From positions 1 to 44,852 of IMG/VR virus record IMGVR_UViG_3300043410_001734: a stretch of 44,852 nucleotides of DNA. One strand, given 5' to 3'. Position 1 is the first letter of the stretch. Each line of letters begins with the position of its first letter. Origin of the DNA: a virus. Both the position numbers and the translations under genes were made by a program. Below, in pieces: positions 1-6,966 of this stretch. The notes beneath the pieces are model-generated. The model made no database searches. It had not been told where the DNA came from and was given only the letters and a program-made list of their open reading frames with translations.

Positions 1-128
1 TCATAGACTTCGTTGTCGCTGGCAGACTGTAGACGATCTTTGTGTGCTTCTAGTGCCGCACGAAGTTCTTCTACTGCACGACCATCTTTGTCGTGGTCCA
101 TGTTTTCAATGATTTCGCTGTACCTCAT
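1..128 (-). CDS. Unknown protein, N-terminal 42 residues only
   Basis: The gene runs off the left edge of the window, so only its first 42 codons are visible. The start ATG (126-128) overlaps the TGA of the upstream coiled-coil gene as ATGA, which indicates translational coupling. The visible part is charged and looks helical. It opens with MRYSEIIEN, very like the MRYNDLINEN opening of its upstream neighbour, so the two share either an ancestry or an N-terminal signal. No function can be assigned. Confidence 0.75.
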   Translation of the reverse strand, partial: MRYSEIIENMDHDKDGRAVEELRAALEAHKDRLQSASDNEVY

Positions 129-1222
129 TTTTTACCTGTTGCCCATTCAATTGCTTTTAGTAGTTGGCTTTCGTAAACTGATTTAAGACGATCGGGGCCA
201 GCACCCTTAACACGCTTCACAAGATCACTTGCTTGTCTTTGTGCATCATAGTTAGGCACAGCAGGTTCTTGTGCAGTAGGTGCCGGTGCTTGTGCAGTTG
301 CTGGAGGAATGCCAGGAAGATCCATTTGTGGATTAGGAGCAGGGGTTGGCTGCTTGAGCATGTTTTTAACACCGCCGGCGATTTCTTTTTTAGCAAAACT
401 CTGAGCAATGTCTCTGGCGTTTATGTTGTCCACAGCCTGTTGACGTCTGACTAACTTGTCTACCTTGGGAGCGATAACATCTTGCACCATTGGATCCAGT
501 TTGGATACCTTGCGCTCTACTTCTTTGAAGTGTGCCAGTTGTTGTTTGAGTTGGTCAATTTCATTTTGTAATTGTGCTGATGTTTGATCAATTTCACTAC
601 CAACGGAGGCTCGTGTTTTTACTAACTCGTCTGCTTTTGCCTGTGCATCACGAACCTGTGTCATTAAAGTTTGCATGGTTTGATCGTCAACACGTTGCAT
701 GTTCTGCATTCTGTTAACAGCATCTTGAATTTCGTTGTACTTGGTTTTGTCTACGCCATTCTTCTTAAGGTCAGCAATCTGTTTCTCAAGAGCCTTGGCT
801 TGATTTGAATCAACACCAGGCTTTTGTTTTATCTGCTCTAGTTGTCCAGTTAGTTGTCTTAGTTGTTCTGCGCTGGCCTGCTCACGCTCAGAGTGTTGTT
901 TGTCAATCTGAGTCATCTTGTCACGTTGTAGTTCAATGTCGCCGCGCTCTTTGTCTAGTTGTGTTTTGTGCTTGCCTAGTTCTTGGCGAGTTAGTTCTCC
1001 GCCTTGTGTTGCAACGTCGATGCGTTTTTCAGCGGCTGCAAGTTCTGCACTCAACTGTTGATTGTTCTGTTGAGCTTTCTGCAACTCTCTAAACATGGCC
1101 AATGGTAATTGTTGCTCGGGAGGCACACCTGGAGTTTTATTACGACTCAAAAAGTTTTGCATCTGCTGATAGTCATTGGTAGCAGGTGCATTGTTTTCGT
1201 TTATTAAATCATTATATCTCAT
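125..1222 (-). CDS. Coiled-coil protein, possible virion or assembly (scaffold-like) protein
   Basis: The 365-residue protein has a long heptad-rich, Gln/Lys/Glu-rich coiled coil from about residue 45 to 240. A helical segment follows, then a Pro/Ala/Gln-rich linker (about 290-325) and a short basic C-terminal helix. There is no signal peptide or membrane segment. Length, composition and neighbours fit a phage scaffold, core or tail-associated protein, but no family motif is visible. Its start overlaps the zincin stop upstream as ATGA (1219-1222), and its stop overlaps the next start, so it belongs to a coupled operon. It begins with MRYNDLINEN, resembling the following gene. Confidence 0.8.
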   Translation of the reverse strand: MRYNDLINENNAPATNDYQQMQNFLSRNKTPGVPPEQQLPLAMFRELQKAQQNNQQLSAELAAAEKRIDVATQGGELTRQELGKHKTQLDKERGDIELQRDKMTQIDKQHSEREQASAEQLRQLTGQLEQIKQKPGVDSNQAKALEKQIADLKKNGVDKTKYNEIQDAVNRMQNMQRVDDQTMQTLMTQVRDAQAKADELVKTRASVGSEIDQTSAQLQNEIDQLKQQLAHFKEVERKVSKLDPMVQDVIAPKVDKLVRRQQAVDNINARDIAQSFAKKEIAGGVKNMLKQPTPAPNPQMDLPGIPPATAQAPAPTAQEPAVPNYDAQRQASDLVKRVKGAGPDRLKSVYESQLLKAIEWATGKK

Positions 1223-1599
1223 TGGATAATCTCCGGATGCGAACGAACATAAATCTTAATCAGCATACCGGCTGCTTGGTCTGCTTCTGATTCAACTTGG
1301 CTCAATGGTGCAGTATGTTTTGTTTCATCTTCTTCACGTTGCTTGTGGTGTGCAAGTTCGTGCGCCACAGTACGCAGGATGTCAATTAAATTTCTATGTC
1401 CTGTGTAGACCCATAGTGTGTTTGTTTCAAAGTTGTACCAACCTGTGCGTTTTTGGTCATTGCCTTCTTTTTCATCGCTGAATTCTAATTTTGGCAACGG
1501 CGATTGGATATGAAGTTTTTCATAGACCCATTTGATAAATGTATCAATGGACTGTCTATGCTGTTCATAGCTCTCAATGAGAAATTCAGTGGATTTCAT
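1219..1599 (-). CDS. Small zinc metallopeptidase (HExxH)
   Basis: The 126-residue protein has the zincin motif VAHELAHH, with H80, E81 and H84. An acidic stretch about 20 residues later (VESEADQAAG) offers E103 or E105 as the third zinc ligand, as in gluzincin-type ImmA/IrrE or DUF-type phage peptidases. No signal peptide or membrane segment is present, so it should act in the cytoplasm or virion. It overlaps the 320-residue gene upstream by 14 nt and the coiled-coil gene downstream by 4 nt. It is one of three unrelated-looking HExxH proteins in the window. The substrate is unknown. Confidence 0.8.
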   Translation of the reverse strand: MKSTEFLIESYEQHRQSIDTFIKWVYEKLHIQSPLPKLEFSDEKEGNDQKRTGWYNFETNTLWVYTGHRNLIDILRTVAHELAHHKQREEDETKHTAPLSQVESEADQAAGMLIKIYVRSHPEIIQ

Positions 1600-2548
1600 T
1601 TTTTATTACTCGCTCTATTTCCTCATTGAGGTGTTTGGTCAGTTCTTCGGTTAAATGTTGGCCTGTGATTTTTAACAATGCTGTGGCATTGTCTCCTGCT
1701 ACCTTGTTTACAAGTCTAGTAAAGCCAACTTGGTCAAACCAGGTGTTCACAGATTGTTTTATAGTACGCATGACGATCATGCGGTCTTCAAGTGTTTGTG
1801 CAGTTAAAGATTTTTCTAACAAGTCGCATAGGTCTTGATAGTGTAGGTTAATTTTGTCTGCTAGTACAAATGGTACAAATTTTATCTTGTTGTCAGATCC
1901 AGGCAGTGGTCTATCAATGTCCAGTGTGACCAGCATGGTAAGATAGCTGGTAAGAGAAAACCAAGAATGATACAATCTATTTTCTAAATTGTTTTTGGTT
2001 GTCTGAATGAAATTGTCTACAATTTTTTTGTACACATCCTGCACACGGTCAACATCGACGCACAGACTCACAATGTTGGCTTGACGTCCTAGCTCACGTA
2101 TAACAGGCAATTGGAATATGTAATCGTATTCTGGATATGCCAGTCTAAATTCATAGATGTTGATGTCTTTGTTGGTGTCCACTTCATTGAAGTAGGAGTG
2201 CCAGCATACATAGGTGCCATCTGTTGGAACCAATTCATACACCTTGCTGAGCATGGCGCTGTTCTTGAATTTGATCCATAGCATTGGAAAAATGAATTGT
2301 ATGGATGTTGTTGGTTCTGTGGGCAGTCTGGATCTGTTGAGTTCTACGTCTGGACGATAGCATCTGGTTGGAGGCAATGCTGACAGTACGTTATGTCCAG
2401 GCTGTGCGGCAGTTGCGGTCCATACTGCATCCAGGCTGGTTTCTTTCAGCTGATGTATTTCCACATTGTCATCTTCGTAGACAAATTCTATAGAAATATC
2501 TCTATAGCGTGTGGGGATAAACTGCTTTTGGAATGCATTGGTTATCAT
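1586..2548 (-). CDS. Conserved-looking phage protein of unknown function
   Basis: The 320-residue protein is soluble, with no signal peptide and no catalytic motif I recognise. The N-terminal two thirds look like mixed alpha/beta. The C-terminal third is helical and amphipathic, ending in Lys/Glu-rich helices. It is coupled to the nucleotidyltransferase gene upstream (ATGA at 2545-2548) and overlaps the zincin gene downstream. Placement in a run of probable structural or assembly genes is the only functional hint. Confidence 0.75.
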   Translation of the reverse strand: MITNAFQKQFIPTRYRDISIEFVYEDDNVEIHQLKETSLDAVWTATAAQPGHNVLSALPPTRCYRPDVELNRSRLPTEPTTSIQFIFPMLWIKFKNSAMLSKVYELVPTDGTYVCWHSYFNEVDTNKDINIYEFRLAYPEYDYIFQLPVIRELGRQANIVSLCVDVDRVQDVYKKIVDNFIQTTKNNLENRLYHSWFSLTSYLTMLVTLDIDRPLPGSDNKIKFVPFVLADKINLHYQDLCDLLEKSLTAQTLEDRMIVMRTIKQSVNTWFDQVGFTRLVNKVAGDNATALLKITGQHLTEELTKHLNEEIERVIKNEIH

Positions 2549-3249
2549 GCAGACTCCAAACTAAACTCAGCAGTTTTTAGAGCAGTCATGTGATCTTTGA
2601 GATCCTTGATATGTCCTTCGGCACGTAGCATTTTGAAGGTAACATTTTCAACACTGAACTCGCCGCCACTGGCAAGACCGGCCTTACGCATGTCTCTGAT
2701 ATGGTCCCAGAGATTCTTTAGTTCGATAGGCGTGCCATGTTCTAGTGCATGACCAATGCGTTTGACATAGGATCTGTATTTGTGTTCTACACTGGAGTCA
2801 TCCACTGTGGCTCTGGTGCGCTTGGGCTGTTGCAACCAGCGATTGTTTTTAATACTGTAGATGCCCATGCTGTGATGTGGTTGTTCTGCATCCTGTACAT
2901 AAACTTCTACATCGTAGCCGTGAATCTTGAAATCAAATTGATCGTTGTACTGATACTTTTTAGCATCAAACAGTTCGCGCAGTTCTTTGTTGTGATCTTC
3001 GGGAACCATTACAACCAAGTGCAGATCAATGTCACTGTTTGGTGTGTATGTAAAAGCGGCATTACTGCCTGATATTGTAACGTCTACAATATCGTATAAA
3101 TCAACGCCAATAAACTGCTGAAAATCTGCGGCAATTTTCAGCAGTTTCTCACGCACGTCTGGTAGCAGTTGATCACGGCTCCACAGAGCTGGATTCAGCT
3201 CATCGTGGAACTCAACTGCTGGCGATATATCAAATTCTTCTAAACGCAT
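2545..3249 (-). CDS. Nucleotidyltransferase-fold protein
   Basis: The 234-residue protein carries the polymerase-beta-type nucleotidyltransferase signature: G61-S62 followed by SDIDLHLVV, with D73 and D75 as likely metal-binding aspartates. A third carboxylate is likely in YDVEVYV (about D113/E115). This is the minimal nucleotidyltransferase core with a helical C-terminal part, a type known from many large phages. The acceptor is unknown; tRNA, protein or small-molecule modification are all possible. The start lies just after a perfect inverted repeat whose loop holds a late-promoter-like motif (3251-3287). MRLEEF at the N-terminus resembles the MRY-type openings two and three genes downstream. 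Confidence 0.82.
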   Translation of the reverse strand: MRLEEFDISPAVEFHDELNPALWSRDQLLPDVREKLLKIAADFQQFIGVDLYDIVDVTISGSNAAFTYTPNSDIDLHLVVMVPEDHNKELRELFDAKKYQYNDQFDFKIHGYDVEVYVQDAEQPHHSMGIYSIKNNRWLQQPKRTRATVDDSSVEHKYRSYVKRIGHALEHGTPIELKNLWDHIRDMRKAGLASGGEFSVENVTFKMLRAEGHIKDLKDHMTALKTAEFSLESA

Positions 3250-3250
3250 T

Positions 3251-3287
3251 TTTGCACCCTGATTGTGTATTTATTGCAGGGTGCAAA
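3251..3287 (-). promoter_or_regulatory. Late-promoter-like motif inside an 11-bp inverted repeat
   Basis: Arms 3251-3261 and 3277-3287 are perfect complements (TTTGCACCCTG / CAGGGTGCAAA). The 15-nt loop contains AATAAATA on the minus strand (3268-3275), 18 nt from the ATG at 3249. The minus-strand side ends in AAAA and not a T-run, so it is not a standard clpP terminator. It could be an operator around a late promoter or an mRNA hairpin at the start of the nucleotidyltransferase gene. Confidence 0.55.
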
Positions 3288-3308
3288 TGGCGCTAGTTTA
3301 GGAATTTG

Positions 3309-3905
3309 CTATCGTTTGGTGACTATCTGATCCGCTAGTCCGTAGGCCACAGCTTCTGTAGCACTCATAAAGAAATCACGTTCCATGTCTGCGGCAATTT
3401 CATCATACAGCTTGCCAGCAGAGTTGTGTTCCACGTAGATCTGCGTTAGATTACGCTTCATTTTAAGGATTTCTTTTACTTGGATTTCCATGTCTGTTGC
3501 TTGCCCGCCTGCACCACCCGAGGGCTGGTGAATCATGTGGCGAGCATTGGGCAGAATCATGCGCTTGCCTTTTGCTCCTGCTTGGGCAAGGAGGCTTCCC
3601 ATAGAGCAGGCTTGGCCAAGTACAATGGTAGAAACATCAGGTTTAATGAACTGCATAGTATCATATATTGCCATTCCAGCAGTAACGACGCCGCCGGGGC
3701 TGTTGATGTAAAATAAGATGTCTGCATTTGGGTTCTCGCTTTCTAGGAATAACAGTTGGGAAACTACAAGACTGGCACTGTGCTCGTTTACATCAGTGTC
3801 CAGCATCACAATACGGTCTTTGAGCAAACGGCTGTAGATATCATAGGCACGTTCTCCGTGGCTGGTCTTTTCTAAAACCGTAGGTACAAAATTTGGCATA
3901 CTCAC
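3309..3905 (-). CDS. clpP: ATP-dependent Clp protease proteolytic subunit ClpP
   Basis: The 198-residue protein matches ClpP over its full length. The catalytic triad is present: S101 in GQACSMGS, H126 in MIHQPSGG and D177 in ERDFFMS. The conserved INSPGG and YDTMQFI blocks are also there. ClpP forms a tetradecameric chamber that degrades proteins fed by ClpX or ClpA. A clpX gene with an intact ClpP-docking loop lies at 27.4-28.6 kb and clpS at 26.0 kb, so the phage appears to carry a full ClpXP. ClpP is slightly shorter than the E. coli precursor at the N-terminus. A sigma70-type promoter (3927-3956) precedes it. Confidence 0.97.
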   Translation of the reverse strand: MSMPNFVPTVLEKTSHGERAYDIYSRLLKDRIVMLDTDVNEHSASLVVSQLLFLESENPNADILFYINSPGGVVTAGMAIYDTMQFIKPDVSTIVLGQACSMGSLLAQAGAKGKRMILPNARHMIHQPSGGAGGQATDMEIQVKEILKMKRNLTQIYVEHNSAGKLYDEIAADMERDFFMSATEAVAYGLADQIVTKR

Positions 3906-3926
3906 TCCATGGTTGATTTATAGCAA

Positions 3927-3956
3927 ATTATAGTTGATTATAGTAACAGTTGTCAA
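3927..3956 (-). promoter_or_regulatory. sigma70-type promoter for clpP
   Basis: On the minus strand there is TTGACA (3951-3956), an 18-nt spacer and TATAAT (3927-3932), which would give a leader of roughly 15 nt before the clpP ATG. The -35 box overlaps the end of the upstream SprT-like gene. Confidence 0.75.
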
Positions 3957-4468
3957 GCCTTGAATAGGTCTTGATGACGGTACCAGCGTTTCTGGCTGTG
4001 CGCCAGTTTGAGAGGAATACCCCAGTGTGCAAAGGTTTCTCTCCAGGTGTGAAAACTAGGGCCATGTGCGCCTGAGTCCCAATACATTTCACGCCCAAAT
4101 TCTTTGATGTGGTCCCAGCGATAAATGTCCCATTGCCACTGATGCACCATCTCATGTGCTAGAGTAGTGCAGAACCACTGTGGACTGATGTACTTGTCCA
4201 TAAGGTCAATTTTACACCAGGTGCCTGGTTTGCCCCAACTGCCACGTCTTTGTAGGTTGTCTTCCCAACTGCAACGACCCCAGCATTTTTTAAGTTGTCC
4301 AATGATGATTTCGGGTTGGGTAAGTTGGTTGTCAAACACGTGTCGATTAATAGCCCTATATAATGCATCAACTTCACGCGGTTCCGGACGGTAGGGCAAA
4401 CGTTTTTGCTCGCTGATGCAAGGCAATCCAGCGTTCATATATTGGGTTATTAAATATGGTCTAGCCAT
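3953..4468 (-). CDS. SprT-like zinc metalloprotein
   Basis: The 171-residue protein has an SprT-type core with HExxH in TLAHEMVHQWQW (H105, E106, H109). A downstream GAHGPSFHTW segment supplies a third His ligand (H135 or H140). SprT/Spartan-type domains are linked to DNA-protein crosslink proteolysis and are common in large phages. The N-terminus (YRAINRHVFDNQL) fits the usual helix and strand before the zinc site. There is no signal peptide. Its stop codon lies under the clpP promoter, and its ATG follows a strong hairpin (4472-4514), which may limit read-through from the lipoprotein genes or its own translation. Confidence 0.82.
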   Translation of the reverse strand: MARPYLITQYMNAGLPCISEQKRLPYRPEPREVDALYRAINRHVFDNQLTQPEIIIGQLKKCWGRCSWEDNLQRRGSWGKPGTWCKIDLMDKYISPQWFCTTLAHEMVHQWQWDIYRWDHIKEFGREMYWDSGAHGPSFHTWRETFAHWGIPLKLAHSQKRWYRHQDLFKA

Positions 4469-4471
4469 GAC

Positions 4472-4514
4472 AAAGCCCTCCGCTACGGTATTTAAGTACC
4501 GCAGGGAGGGCTTT
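4472..4514 (-). terminator. GC-rich hairpin after the LPP20-like gene, possible weak terminator
   Basis: AAAGCCCTCC (4472-4481) pairs with GGAGGGCTTT (4505-4514), with an inner CGGTA/TACCG stem. It sits between the lipoprotein stop (4525) and the SprT-like ATG (4468). The T-tract after the stem on the minus strand is only TTTG, so termination may be weak. Because it ends 4 nt from the next start codon, it could also control translation there. Confidence 0.5.
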
Positions 4515-4524
4515 AACTGAATGC

Positions 4525-5088
4525 TTATTGAGCGTCCATTTCCTTGAAAGCTTCTGTGGATCGACGCACAGTTCCTGCACGAATCTTTTCGTCCACTTTC
4601 TCACGGCGTAGTATGTTGGCTTCGCCCATGGGCAGTGCTACCAGCACATAACTGCGGAAACGACTGCCTTCACTCACACGCTTGATTTCCACAATTTCTG
4701 CACCAGTTACATCCACCTTGCGGCACATGGCACGAATTGCCATTTCACTGTTTTCTGCAGATGTTTCACCAATGTCCGAACGGAACACACGGCTCTGCTT
4801 GTCCACTTCGCCACCTGCGGCCATACACACCTTGCCAAACGCAATCACCTTGGCTTTTTCATCAGCCATGGCAAAGTCTGGACTGGTCGCAGTACCGTTG
4901 GCATAAACAGCACCTTTGCTTTCGGGCAGTTTAGTCATCCAGTTGGGTGCCTTGTCGATGGCACGTTCAACCAGCTTCTCTTTGCGTTCCTGTTCTTCGT
5001 AGGCTCGCTTTTCGTAAGGATTACTAGGAGCAGAACTACATGCGGCAAGTAGACTTGCTACCAGTGCTAGAAATATAAATCGTTTCAT
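4525..5088 (-). CDS. LPP20-like outer-membrane lipoprotein
   Basis: The 187-residue protein begins with a lipoprotein signal peptide and lipobox LLAACSS, so Cys17 should be lipidated. A charged helix follows, then the LPP20-type pattern: PNWMTKLP, a VYANGTATS strand, an alanine-rich helix and a SYVLVALP strand. LPP20 and FlgP-type lipoproteins are envelope proteins in bacteria, often near flagellar or CsgG-like genes. The ATG is 2 nt after the entericidin-like gene, whose end supplies the AGGAAAG ribosome-binding site. This is an unusual cargo for a phage and belongs to a run of envelope genes up to 6.4 kb. Confidence 0.75.
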   Translation of the reverse strand: MKRFIFLALVASLLAACSSAPSNPYEKRAYEEQERKEKLVERAIDKAPNWMTKLPESKGAVYANGTATSPDFAMADEKAKVIAFGKVCMAAGGEVDKQSRVFRSDIGETSAENSEMAIRAMCRKVDVTGAEIVEIKRVSEGSRFRSYVLVALPMGEANILRREKVDEKIRAGTVRRSTEAFKEMDAQ

Positions 5089-5090
5089 AA

Positions 5091-5216
5091 TTACTTTCCT
5101 GTCATTTTCTCTTTAGTCCAATCGGCCATTCCACTAATGTCATTGCCGACACCTTTTACAGTACCACAACCTGTTAATGCTACTGCTACACAGAATAGAA
5201 CAAACAGTTTTTTCAT
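5091..5216 (-). CDS. Entericidin-like small lipoprotein
   Basis: This 41-residue ORF reads as a typical entericidin EcnA/EcnB-family peptide. It has a short basic start, a hydrophobic signal, the lipobox ALTGCGTV (Cys17) and a Gly-rich tail with VKGVGNDISG. Bacterial entericidins are small membrane lipoproteins, one of which promotes lysis in stationary phase. The gene sits directly behind a sigma70 promoter (5250-5278) and is followed after 2 nt by the LPP20-like gene. A role in weakening or marking the envelope during infection is an inference. Confidence 0.78.
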   Translation of the reverse strand: MKKLFVLFCVAVALTGCGTVKGVGNDISGMADWTKEKMTGK

Positions 5217-5249
5217 ACACACCTCTTTGATACGAGTTACGATAACTTG

Positions 5250-5278
5250 ATTGTAAACGAAATCCAATTAATGGTCAA
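5250..5278 (-). promoter_or_regulatory. sigma70-type promoter for the entericidin-like/LPP20-like pair
   Basis: Minus strand: TTGACC (5273-5278), a 17-nt spacer and TACAAT (5250-5255), about 34 nt before the entericidin-like ATG. The -35 box overlaps the end of the 191-residue secreted-protein gene. Confidence 0.75.
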
Positions 5279-5850
5279 CCTCGAAAGTGTTCCCATTTTT
5301 TAACCACTTTCCAGGTACCTCGGTCATCAATCCTACAGATGATTCCTCGGTTCTGAAGGAAACCTACACCATATGGCACAGTCTCCAAAAAACGGCGACA
5401 TTCCATGCCCTGCCATGCAAAGCTCTGCGGAGCGTCTGGATCTGGTGTTACTTCACTTTCGCGAATACGGTCACCTAGGTTTACCAGTTTGTGTTTGGGT
5501 ATGTCCTGATCTGTGCATACCAGTTCTTGTTGAGCAGATGTTTCTACTCCGCCCAGTTGCTCTAGGAATCTGGCACGGCCTAGGTTTTGTGCTTGAGCAC
5601 ACACCTGTGCTTCACCTAGTGCAGTGGATCCTTTGGACTGTCCTTGTACAGTGAACCAGTTGTTGTTCACCATGACCCTAAACACCGCGGTGCATTGTAG
5701 CACATCGTCGCTGAGCAAACGCACATCGCGTTGCACATCACTCTGACGCTGGATCTTTACCTTGGCTTCGCTCACAGTGGTACTACGCAGAAAACAATCT
5801 GCGTGAGCAATCGTTGCGGGCAGTAGCAGTAATAGAAAAATCTTTTTCAT
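5275..5850 (-). CDS. Secreted protein of unknown function
   Basis: The 191-residue protein has a clear Sec signal peptide (MKKIFLLLLLPATIAHA) and a mature part with six cysteines, suggesting disulfides in the periplasm. A segment around residues 70-95 (LGEAQVCAQAQNLGRARFLE) forms an Ala-rich helix reminiscent of LPP20-type domains, but I cannot name the family. It overlaps the upstream lipoprotein gene as TAATG (5848-5852). The downstream entericidin-like and LPP20-like genes have their own promoter, which lies over the end of this gene. Confidence 0.75.
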   Translation of the reverse strand: MKKIFLLLLLPATIAHADCFLRSTTVSEAKVKIQRQSDVQRDVRLLSDDVLQCTAVFRVMVNNNWFTVQGQSKGSTALGEAQVCAQAQNLGRARFLEQLGGVETSAQQELVCTDQDIPKHKLVNLGDRIRESEVTPDPDAPQSFAWQGMECRRFLETVPYGVGFLQNRGIICRIDDRGTWKVVKKWEHFRG

Positions 5851-6194
5851 TATTCACACCAGGTTTCTAGCCAGCGAATATGTCGTTTGATCAAAGCCTG
5901 ATTCCAACCTCGGTCAATGCTACGGCGTTCAGAATAGGTACCATCCAGTGCAGTGGTCAACACACCCATTCCGTACAGCTGGAATCGATTTTCATGCACA
6001 GTATGACTGGAAGGCATTTGCATTTTCAAGAATGCAATCTGATTGTCCTTGTCAGCACAGCTCAACTGATAATGATTGAGATCTGCTTCAGTTAACATAA
6101 CGTTTCGTGGTTGTTGCTGGCTTGCACAACCAACCATGCTGACTAGTAAGAACGCCGCGGCAATTCTTGCATACAGGTACTTCGAATTTGCCAT
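5850..6194 (-). CDS. Small lipoprotein of unknown function
   Basis: The 114-residue protein has a basic N-terminus, a hydrophobic stretch and the lipobox VSMVGCAS (Cys23). The mature part is polar and ends with a Trp/Arg/Cys-rich segment. The chosen ATG has a good AGAGGA Shine-Dalgarno 7 nt upstream, although this start lies 52 nt inside the preceding gene. The pair of overlapping envelope-lipoprotein genes recalls nested Rz/Rz1 spanins, but both members here have lipoboxes, which argues against a standard spanin pair. Confidence 0.7.
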   Translation of the reverse strand: MANSKYLYARIAAAFLLVSMVGCASQQQPRNVMLTEADLNHYQLSCADKDNQIAFLKMQMPSSHTVHENRFQLYGMGVLTTALDGTYSERRSIDRGWNQALIKRHIRWLETWCE

Positions 6195-6376
6195 ATTAAG
6201 TCCTCTGCTTTGGGATCATAGCCAACCTGTTTGATCTGAGCTTGCAACCAGCGTAGTTGGATACCAGCGTTCTTGCAGTCAGGCTTGAGTTCAGACAGAC
6301 TGCTACTAGGCGGTATCGGTGTTGTGCTGGCACAAGCCGACAGAAAAACAGACAAGAAGATTATGCGCGATACCAC
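6143..6376 (-). CDS. Small lipoprotein with probable GTG start
   Basis: The 77-residue protein starts at GTG (6374-6376). It has a short signal and lipobox (LSVFLSACAS), then a Pro/Ser linker and a helix with two cysteines. The first codons overlap the end of the 50-residue gene upstream, and the last 52 nt overlap the next lipoprotein in another frame. No family is recognised. The GTG start is chosen because it gives a complete lipoprotein signal. Confidence 0.6.
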   Translation of the reverse strand: MVSRIIFLSVFLSACASTTPIPPSSSLSELKPDCKNAGIQLRWLQAQIKQVGYDPKAEDLIWQIRSTCMQELPRRSY

Positions 6377-6513
6377 AGCATCACACCGCGCAGAGCCGAT
6401 TCGGCTTCTTTGGTGGAAACACCAGCTTGTCTAGTAACAAACTGGACCGCACGATTGAACGACAGCTGACGTTCAAAGATAGCCGTGTTTGCGGCTTTCT
6501 CAAGGGTGGACAT
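6361..6513 (-). CDS. Small unknown protein (50 aa)
   Basis: ATG at 6511-6513, TAA at 6361-6363. The product starts MSTLEKAANTAIFERQL and ends GVMLWYRA, and it looks helical and soluble. A GGAGAG ribosome-binding site lies in the intergenic sequence just after the stop of the preceding 54-residue gene. It is probably co-transcribed from the promoter at 6696-6724. The function is unknown. Confidence 0.65.
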   Translation of the reverse strand: MSTLEKAANTAIFERQLSFNRAVQFVTRQAGVSTKEAESALRGVMLWYRA

Positions 6514-6521
6514 AGTCTCTC

Positions 6522-6686
6522 CTAGTTGATTGAAAAAAGTTCTTTAACGTGCTTGGGACGACGAGAATATGCTCGCTTGTTCTCTACCCGCTGTGGACGG
6601 AAAGGAGAATTTTCTGCGAACAGCACGAAGTGAGCCCGATGCTTTTTCGGTGCTTCAAGTCGAATTGTTTCTCGTGTCTTTTTCAT
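6522..6686 (-). CDS. Small basic protein, weakly ArfA/DUF7230-like
   Basis: The 54-residue, strongly basic protein starts MKKTRETIRLEAPKKH. Its centre, SPFRPQRVENKRAYSRRPKH, has the same layout as the conserved core of the ribosome-rescue factor ArfA (PLFRQRV...YxRKxKH) and of small phage proteins with that core. The match is short, so this is suggestive only. If true, it would rescue ribosomes stalled on broken mRNA. It has its own sigma70 promoter (6696-6724) overlapped by a late-promoter motif. Confidence 0.6.
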   Translation of the reverse strand: MKKTRETIRLEAPKKHRAHFVLFAENSPFRPQRVENKRAYSRRPKHVKELFSIN

Positions 6687-6695
6687 GATGTTCGT

Positions 6696-6724
6696 AGTTT
6701 ACGCGAAATGATATTTATGGTCAA
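6696..6724 (-). promoter_or_regulatory. sigma70-type promoter overlapped by a T4-type late motif
   Basis: Minus strand: TTGACC (6719-6724), a 17-nt spacer and TAAACT (6696-6701). The spacer begins with the late-like element CATAAATA (6712-6719), 25 nt from the ATG. The same ATCATTTCGCGTA block occurs in the promoter at 10664-10693. Confidence 0.7.
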
Positions 6725-6728
6725 CCAT

Positions 6729-6911
6729 TTATCGTTTCACTGACACACTGGTTTTGAACAGGCCGCCAAGAATAACAACAGACGCCCAGGTCTCAAAAGT
6801 GTAGGGAATGGTCAGCGAAGGGAATAGTGTATTCATTGCCCAGATGGTAGCCAGCGGGCCAATCACAATCAAGAATGCAACAAATAACATAAACAGGCTC
6901 AGCTTAAACAT
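6729..6911 (-). CDS. Small membrane protein (60 aa)
   Basis: Two hydrophobic segments (about residues 4-25 and 38-54) make this an inner-membrane protein with a short basic C-terminus. The ATG at 6909-6911 is chosen over an upstream in-frame TTG because TTGGAG there is the Shine-Dalgarno. Proteins of this layout (GPLATIWAMNTLF then FETWASVVILGG) are common in large phages and have no known function. A consensus sigma70 promoter lies just upstream. Confidence 0.75.
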   Translation of the reverse strand: MFKLSLFMLFVAFLIVIGPLATIWAMNTLFPSLTIPYTFETWASVVILGGLFKTSVSVKR

Positions 6912-6937
6912 AGGAATCTCCAAAGTTGATTATCCGT

Positions 6938-6966
6938 ATTGTACAATAAATCGGTTTTTGTGTCAA
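6938..6966 (-). promoter_or_regulatory. sigma70-type promoter
   Basis: Minus strand: TTGACA (6961-6966), a 17-nt spacer and TACAAT (6938-6943), serving the 60-residue membrane protein. It overlaps the stop of the 64-residue gene upstream. Confidence 0.78.

Noticed and set aside
3928-4377. Two minus-strand frames overlapping the SprT-like gene
   Set aside because: The SprT-like frame carries HExxH and family motifs; the others are shadows.
5850-6376. Overlapping lipoprotein genes considered as Rz/Rz1 spanins
   Set aside because: Both have lipoboxes; an Rz-like membrane-anchored coiled coil is missing.
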